Shown in pieces: positions 6,894-11,028 of a DNA stretch of 11,028 bases. Location of the stretch: assembly GCA_009704605.1 (NCBI GenBank), contig WLDW01000016.1, positions 1 through 11,028 on the forward strand. The letters are read 5' to 3'. The notes beneath the pieces were generated by a model. It made no database searches, was not told where the DNA came from, and saw nothing but the letters and a program-made list of their open reading frames with translations. A program made the translations under genes and the position numbers. The stretch comes from Actinomycetota bacterium. Its GTDB lineage: Bacteria; Actinomycetota; Actinomycetes; Actinomycetales; Microbacteriaceae. Numbering within the stretch: the stretch's first letter is position 1; each line of letters opens with the position of its first letter.

Positions 6894-8024
6894 CTATCGA
6901 TGGCCGGAAGATTTCTTACCCCATGCCCCGGGTCTAAGTTTTGGAAACAAGATCACAACGGCGCAGATGATAAGAGACCCATAGACCCAAATGTTTCCAG
7001 CTTGGTTGTCCAAAATAAGTGCATCGCCAGCAGCGGTGGGTCTAGAAAGCCAAAAAACAGTTCCGGCGAGCGTAAAGCTCATTAGGTATAGAGCGCCCCT
7101 GGAGTTGCGAAGCAATCGAAGAGCAACCGCCAACGAGAAAGTCATCACCAGGGCAACAATTAACCCAAGAGGTGTAGCCGACTCGTCGGATGCAGTGACC
7201 GAGTGAAGCAAAGTTCCAGCAAATCCAAGCAGAATTCCAAGCGGTAGAGCCCACAGACCCAGGAATAGTGGCTTCAGCCAAAGCCAAGGGGTGGTTGATG
7301 TCATTCGTAGCCTCTCTGGTGTGTCGTAACGAATGTCTCTGCCCGGGACGAGGGAGAACGTTTCCTTTGCAATTGACACCTGGCTTGCGTGCTGCTCCAG
7401 CGCCAACTTCTTCTTGGCCGCAGTTTTTGGGCCACCAACTTCAACCGTGAATCGCTCACCCGGTTCAGCGATAACCCAAAATTGTGGTGCCCTGCCTCTT
7501 GTGGCTCTGGCGAATCGACGAAGTGCCATCGCGGTGGCCTCATGGGCCTTCTTGTGATCTGGATGGCCAAAGCCGCCCTTGCGGTTGTAAGTAATCACGG
7601 CATCTGGCTTGAATGCGGTTAGCGTCTGATAAATGTCATCAGAAATTACCGCTGTTGAAACTGAAGAAAGTGACATCTCGTCGGTAGTTTTTGCCTTTAC
7701 TGCTCTTCCAAAAGTGCTTAGTCGCATTCCTGAGTCAAGGTATTTTCTGGATCCAGCAAATTTATGCTGAACATCACCAAGAGCGGCCAGGGCGTTTCTT
7801 AGCTCGTTAGATCTAAACGCACCCATCGCGGCAAGATCGGATTCGAGTGGCTTTAGATCGTCGAGCTTTACTCGGCCTCGTTCTCCACGGGTCAAAGTAA
7901 GAACCATGACTTTTGCACCAGCTTCAACGCGATTAGCAATCACGTGAGCGGTGAATATTGACTCATCGTCTGGGTGGGCGTGAACTAGAAGCACCCGTTT
8001 TGCGTTGAACGACGTTTTGGCCAT
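6894..8024 (-). CDS. MshB-like PIG-L deacetylase with C-terminal membrane domain
   Basis: The N-terminal part (about 1-240) is a zinc-dependent PIG-L/LmbE deacetylase. AHPDDE (16-21) supplies zinc ligands His17 and Asp20 and the catalytic base Asp19; GGFGHPDH (150-157) supplies His154 and His157. KYLDSGM (94-100) resembles the YRDSGM of MshB, which deacetylates GlcNAc-inositol in mycothiol synthesis. The C-terminal 130 residues hold about four hydrophobic helices (near 248-273, 284-304, 309-328, 345-361) and a short basic tail. Classic MshB is soluble and about 300 aa, so this 376-aa form is a fusion. In M. tuberculosis a small separate gene, Rv1171, follows mshB (Rv1170), and the tail may correspond to it (inference from memory). 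The ATG at 8024 lies 19 bp after typA; fdxA follows by 28 bp. Mycothiol function is supported by context; another N-acetyl-sugar substrate is possible. Confidence 0.85.
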   Translation of the reverse strand: MAKTSFNAKRVLLVHAHPDDESIFTAHVIANRVEAGAKVMVLTLTRGERGRVKLDDLKPLESDLAAMGAFRSNELRNALAALGDVQHKFAGSRKYLDSGMRLSTFGRAVKAKTTDEMSLSSVSTAVISDDIYQTLTAFKPDAVITYNRKGGFGHPDHKKAHEATAMALRRFARATRGRAPQFWVIAEPGERFTVEVGGPKTAAKKKLALEQHASQVSIAKETFSLVPGRDIRYDTPERLRMTSTTPWLWLKPLFLGLWALPLGILLGFAGTLLHSVTASDESATPLGLIVALVMTFSLAVALRLLRNSRGALYLMSFTLAGTVFWLSRPTAAGDALILDNQAGNIWVYGSLIICAVVILFPKLRPGAWGKKSSGHR

Positions 8025-8043
8025 AGCAATAACTCTAAATGGT

Positions 8044-9954
8044 TTAGCTCTCGCTGGCTCGTTTTCTTGCTGAAGCAGCTCTGGCGCGCAGGTTGGGGTC
8101 TAATTCCACCTTACGAATCCTGGTGCCTTCGGGAGTAACCTCAACGCATTCGTCCTCACGAGCAAATTCCAGACATTCTTCCAACGACAGCTTTCTAGGT
8201 GGCGTTAGTTTCTCAAATTCCTCACTGGACGACGCTCTCATGTTGGTGAGCTTTTTTTCCTTAGTGATGTTAACTTCCATGTCATCGGCTCTGGCGTTTT
8301 CACCAACAACCTGTCCGGCGTAAACTTCCTCAGTTGGTTCGACAAAGAAAGTTCCTCTATCTTGCAATCCGATTAGCGCGAACGGTGTAACCGCTCCCTG
8401 GCGGTCTGCTACTAGAGAGCCGTTGGTACGCGTGACAATCTCACCAAACCATGGCTCGTAGCCTGCGGAAATAGCATTTGCGATTCCGGTTCCACGTGTG
8501 GTTGTAAGAAACTCGGTTCGGAAACCAATTAGACCTCGAGAAGGAACCATAAACTCCATACGAACCCAACCGGTTCCCTTGTTGGTCATGTTCTTCATCC
8601 GACCCTTGCGAGACGCCAACAGCTGAGTGATTGAACCTAAGAATTCCTCAGGCACATCAATTGTTAGATCTTCAACTGGCTCATTTAGCTTGCCATCGAT
8701 TTTCTTGGTAACAACTTGTGGCTTACCAACTGTGAGCTCATAGCCTTCGCGTCTCATCTGCTCAACCAATATGGCTAGGGCTAGTTCTCCTCGACCCTGA
8801 ACCTCCCAAGCATCCGGACGGTCGGTTGCGATGACCTTGATAGAAACGTTTCCAATAAGTTCGCGGTCTAGGCGGTCCTTGACCAAACGAGCGGTAACTT
8901 TGGCGCCTTTTACTCTTCCAGCCATAGGTGAGGTGTTAATTCCAATGGTCATAGAGATTGCAGGGTCGTCAATAGCAATCAGTGGAAGTGGTCGGATGTC
9001 GTCTGGGTCGGCAAGTGTTTCACCAATGGTGATCTCTTCAATTCCAGCAACCGCAACGATGTCTCCAGGTCCTGCGGATTCGGTTGGGAAACGCTCCAGT
9101 GCCTTAGTCATCAAAAGCTCGGTGATTTTAACGTTCTGAGTTTCACCGTTTTGTCTAACCCAAGCAACCTGCTGACCTTTTTTGATAGTTCCGTTGAAAA
9201 TTCGCAGCAATGCAAGACGACCAAGAAACGGCGATGCGTCAAGGTTAGTTACGTGGGCTTGTAGCGGGGCATCGGGATCGTACTTTGGTGCAGGAATGTA
9301 TTTCATGATTGCGCCAAACAGTGGCTCTAGGTCCGCATTGTCTGGCAAGGTTCCGTTTTCGGGTTTGTTCAGTGATGCAGCTCCCGCTCTGCCCGATGCG
9401 TAAATAACCGGAAGGTCCAAAATTGCGTCGATGTCAAGTTCGGGAACCTCGTCGGCAAGGTCTGAAGCTAGACCCAAAAGTAGGTCGTGGGTTTCCTCAA
9501 CTACCTCGTCGATACGAGCATCTGGTCTGTCGGTTTTATTGAGAAGCAAGATAACTGGAAGGTTAGCCTCGAGAGCCTTACGCAAAACAAAGCGAGTCTG
9601 TGGCAATGGTCCCTCGCTGGCGTCAACCAGCAAAACAACGCCATCAACCATCGAAAGACCGCGCTCAACTTCGCCACCGAAATCAGCGTGGCCCGGGGTG
9701 TCAATAACGTTGATGGTTATTGTCTTGCCTTCAGCTGCTTTACCCGAGTAACTAATTGCGGTGTTCTTGGCAAGGATTGTGATTCCTTTTTCTTTTTCCA
9801 AGTCCCCTGAGTCCATCAATCGCTCACCCATGTTGGAGTGCTCACCAAATGATCCGGTCTGCCTAAGCATCGCGTCAACCAGCGTTGTCTTACCGTGGTC
9901 TACGTGAGCCACGATTGCAACGTTTCTTAGGTCATCTCGGATTGCCAGAGTCAT
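8044..9954 (-). CDS. typA: Translational GTPase TypA/BipA
   Basis: TypA is a ribosome-binding GTPase of the EF-G/LepA class, involved in 50S assembly and stress or cold adaptation. At 636 aa it is slightly longer than E. coli BipA (607), as usual in actinobacteria. GTPase motifs are G1 AHVDHGKTT (16-24), G2 GITI (57-60), G3 DTPGH (85-89), G4 NKTD (139-142) and G5 SGRAG (187-191). EF-Tu-like domain 2 follows from about residue 225, then the EF-G-like and TypA-specific C-terminal regions, including GTGWVRMEFMVPSRGLIGFR. A basic tail rich in Arg/Ala ends the protein. The ATG has GAGGAAG 5 nt upstream. It probably leads the typA–deacetylase–fdxA–dapC transcript, because a 131-bp gap separates it from the ABC gene. 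Confidence 0.97.
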   Translation of the reverse strand: MTLAIRDDLRNVAIVAHVDHGKTTLVDAMLRQTGSFGEHSNMGERLMDSGDLEKEKGITILAKNTAISYSGKAAEGKTITINVIDTPGHADFGGEVERGLSMVDGVVLLVDASEGPLPQTRFVLRKALEANLPVILLLNKTDRPDARIDEVVEETHDLLLGLASDLADEVPELDIDAILDLPVIYASGRAGAASLNKPENGTLPDNADLEPLFGAIMKYIPAPKYDPDAPLQAHVTNLDASPFLGRLALLRIFNGTIKKGQQVAWVRQNGETQNVKITELLMTKALERFPTESAGPGDIVAVAGIEEITIGETLADPDDIRPLPLIAIDDPAISMTIGINTSPMAGRVKGAKVTARLVKDRLDRELIGNVSIKVIATDRPDAWEVQGRGELALAILVEQMRREGYELTVGKPQVVTKKIDGKLNEPVEDLTIDVPEEFLGSITQLLASRKGRMKNMTNKGTGWVRMEFMVPSRGLIGFRTEFLTTTRGTGIANAISAGYEPWFGEIVTRTNGSLVADRQGAVTPFALIGLQDRGTFFVEPTEEVYAGQVVGENARADDMEVNITKEKKLTNMRASSSEEFEKLTPPRKLSLEECLEFAREDECVEVTPEGTRIRKVELDPNLRARAASARKRASES

Positions 9955-10085
9955 AAAAACTTCCTCAATTTTTTAGCCATTAGGCCGATAAGCCTTGCGG
10001 TGGATTTGGTTATTTGCCTTGGAATATCCAAAGAAAGGCGTTATTCCCCACAAGGACTCAAGAGCTTTTAGTTTAGCCCACGACG
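9955..10085. other. typA leader region
   Basis: This 131-bp gap precedes typA and should carry its promoter. On the minus strand I see the typA ribosome site (9960-9966) and an inverted repeat TTGGA-ATA-TCCAA at 10019-10031, which could be a regulator site. Candidate -35 boxes such as TTGTGG have no good -10 at the right spacing, so no promoter is assigned. No open frame of note is present. Confidence 0.4.
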
Positions 10086-10109
10086 CTAGCTCTTTGTTGA
10101 AGCTAGTCG
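10081..10109 (-). terminator. Stem-loop over the ABC ATPase stop codon
   Basis: CTAGCT (10086-10091) pairs with AGCTAG (10101-10106) around a 9-nt loop. After a 2-nt bulge, CGA/TCG adds three pairs. The stem includes the TAG of the ABC gene. No T-run follows on the minus strand, so it is at best a U-less terminator or 3'-end stabiliser. Chance is possible because CTAGCT/AGCTAG are rotated copies of a frequent word here. Confidence 0.3.
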
Positions 10110-11028
10110 ACTTTCCCGCCTCTTGCGCTGGTCGTCTGGGTCAGGAACTGGGACCGCTGCAATTAACCGCTTGGTGTATTCCTGTTGCGGATTGCGAAGT
10201 ATCTGGTTTTTGTCACCTTGCTCAACAATTTCTCCATGACTCATTACGGCAATTCGGTCAGCTAGATAGTCCACTACTGCCAGGTCGTGACTCACAAATA
10301 GGCAGGCGAATCCCAGTTCTTTCTGTAACTGCTTCAAAAGCTCAAGCACTCGAGCTTGGACCGAGACGTCCAGGGCACTAGTGGGTTCGTCCGCCACCAA
10401 TAGCTCCGGGGAAAGGGCCAATGCTCTCGCAATTCCGACTCTCTGTCGCTGCCCCCCAGAGAGTTCATGAGGATATCGATTGCGATAAGAAATTGGAAGT
10501 TCGACCTGATTGAGTAACTCATCGATTCGACGACTTATTTGATCTTTGGAAAATGCCTTTGATAAAACTAGGGGCTCTGCAATTGATTGCGCAATTGACC
10601 ATCGAGGATTTAGCGATGACCCTGGGTCTTGGAAAACAATTCCAAGCTTGCTACGCAGTTCTTGCAGTTCTGATTTCTTGGTCTTGGAGATATCTTTGCC
10701 TGCGACAATAAGCGAGCCAGATTTGACTGGAAGTAACCCAACGGCCGCTCGGCCAACGGTGGTCTTACCCGAACCACTCTCTCCAACTAATCCCAAGACT
10801 TCACCTGGCCGAATTTCAAGATTTATGTCTTTAGCAGCCAGAAAGGCAGGAACCCTTCCGCGCTTAGGGTACTCGATTGAGACTTTGCTAAACGCCAGCA
10901 CGGGCTGAGTATCCGCCGTTGCCTTCGCAGCAATTGCCTTACCTTGACCTAACGACGGGACCGCGCCTAGTAACTCTTTGGTGTAAGTGTGCTTTGGCGA
11001 CTTGTAAATGTCTCGAGCAGTTCCCTGC
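10086..11028 (-). CDS. Two-domain (OppD–OppF type) ABC transporter ATPase, 3' part
   Basis: This is the ATP-binding subunit of a peptide/nickel (Opp/Dpp/GsiA) class ABC importer. The frame is open to the right edge. The first 25 visible residues (ending YTKELLGAVPSL) are the typical end of an OppD-type domain; a roughly 15-residue Ala/Lys/Thr-rich linker then leads into a second complete ATPase domain. That domain has Walker A GESGSGKT (10761-10784), Q-loop QDPGSSLNP, signature LSGGQ (10449-10463), Walker B LLVADEP (10383-10403), the SALD D-loop and switch His in FVSHD (10287-10289). It ends in YTKRLIAAVPVPDP, the same tail as the first domain, plus a short charged end. An internal GTG at 10901 is not the start. 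Permease and binding-protein genes would be expected to the right. The substrate cannot be read. Confidence 0.93.
   Translation of the reverse strand, partial: QGTARDIYKSPKHTYTKELLGAVPSLGQGKAIAAKATADTQPVLAFSKVSIEYPKRGRVPAFLAAKDINLEIRPGEVLGLVGESGSGKTTVGRAAVGLLPVKSGSLIVAGKDISKTKKSELQELRSKLGIVFQDPGSSLNPRWSIAQSIAEPLVLSKAFSKDQISRRIDELLNQVELPISYRNRYPHELSGGQRQRVGIARALALSPELLVADEPTSALDVSVQARVLELLKQLQKELGFACLFVSHDLAVVDYLADRIAVMSHGEIVEQGDKNQILRNPQQEYTKRLIAAVPVPDPDDQRKRRESRLASTKS

Noticed and set aside
8831..9751. Several plus-strand open frames of about 100 codons opposite typA
   Set aside because: They mirror the conserved TypA domains and have low-complexity Ser-rich translations with no family resemblance.
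10899..10901. GTG as the start of the ABC ATPase
   Set aside because: The same frame continues upstream into a recognisable OppD-type C-terminus, so the GTG codes for an internal valine.
1..11028. Mobile elements, CRISPR, tRNA/rRNA, toxin–antitoxin or defence genes
   Set aside because: No transposase or integrase motifs, no spaced direct repeats, no tRNA-like folds and no such protein families were seen. Every long frame not lying opposite a conserved gene belongs to a housekeeping or common family.

Overview
This 11 kb window looks like an ordinary housekeeping stretch of an actinobacterial chromosome. It most likely comes from the low-GC aquatic Microbacteriaceae (Rhodoluna/Aquiluna-like). 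The evidence is a DUF177–coaD–recG block, a seven-iron ferredoxin joined to an actinobacterial-type DapC, an MshB-like (mycothiol-type) deacetylase next to typA, and base composition that by eye is near half GC with free use of CTA/TTA and AGA codons. The genus assignment is inference.

Nearly everything is on the minus strand, so transcription runs from right to left. At the right edge is the 3' part of a two-domain peptide/nickel-type ABC transporter ATPase (10086-11028, start outside the window). After a 131-bp gap comes a tightly packed group: typA (8044-9954), an MshB-like PIG-L deacetylase with a fused four-helix membrane tail (6894-8024), fdxA (6539-6865), dapC (5429-6538) and gltA (4124-5398). 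Gaps are 19, 28, 0 and 30 bp, so cotranscription is likely. A hairpin at the dapC stop codon may reduce read-through into gltA. The order typA, mshB, ferredoxin, aminotransferase resembles the Mycobacterium tuberculosis region Rv1165–Rv1178. Downstream of gltA is a solitary NTF2/SnoaL-like protein (3559-4020).

The only plus-strand gene is rsmD (2810-3379). It is convergent with the SnoaL-like gene and divergent from recG. The 179-bp convergent gap holds a strong stem-loop and a 58-codon open frame that I do not recognise. Left of rsmD, on the minus strand, are recG (659-2758), coaD (143-631) and the first 47 codons of a DUF177/YceD gene (1-143) that overlaps coaD by one base.

Functionally the window covers DNA fork rescue (RecG), rRNA modification and ribosome assembly (RsmD, TypA, DUF177), coenzyme A synthesis (CoaD), lysine/peptidoglycan precursor synthesis (DapC), the TCA cycle (GltA), electron transfer (FdxA) and probably mycothiol synthesis. 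I found no mobile element, CRISPR array, RNA gene or defence locus, and no convincing new multi-gene system. The points most worth a second look are the deacetylase–membrane fusion, the displaced rsmD, and the hairpin and open frame between rsmD and the SnoaL-like gene.
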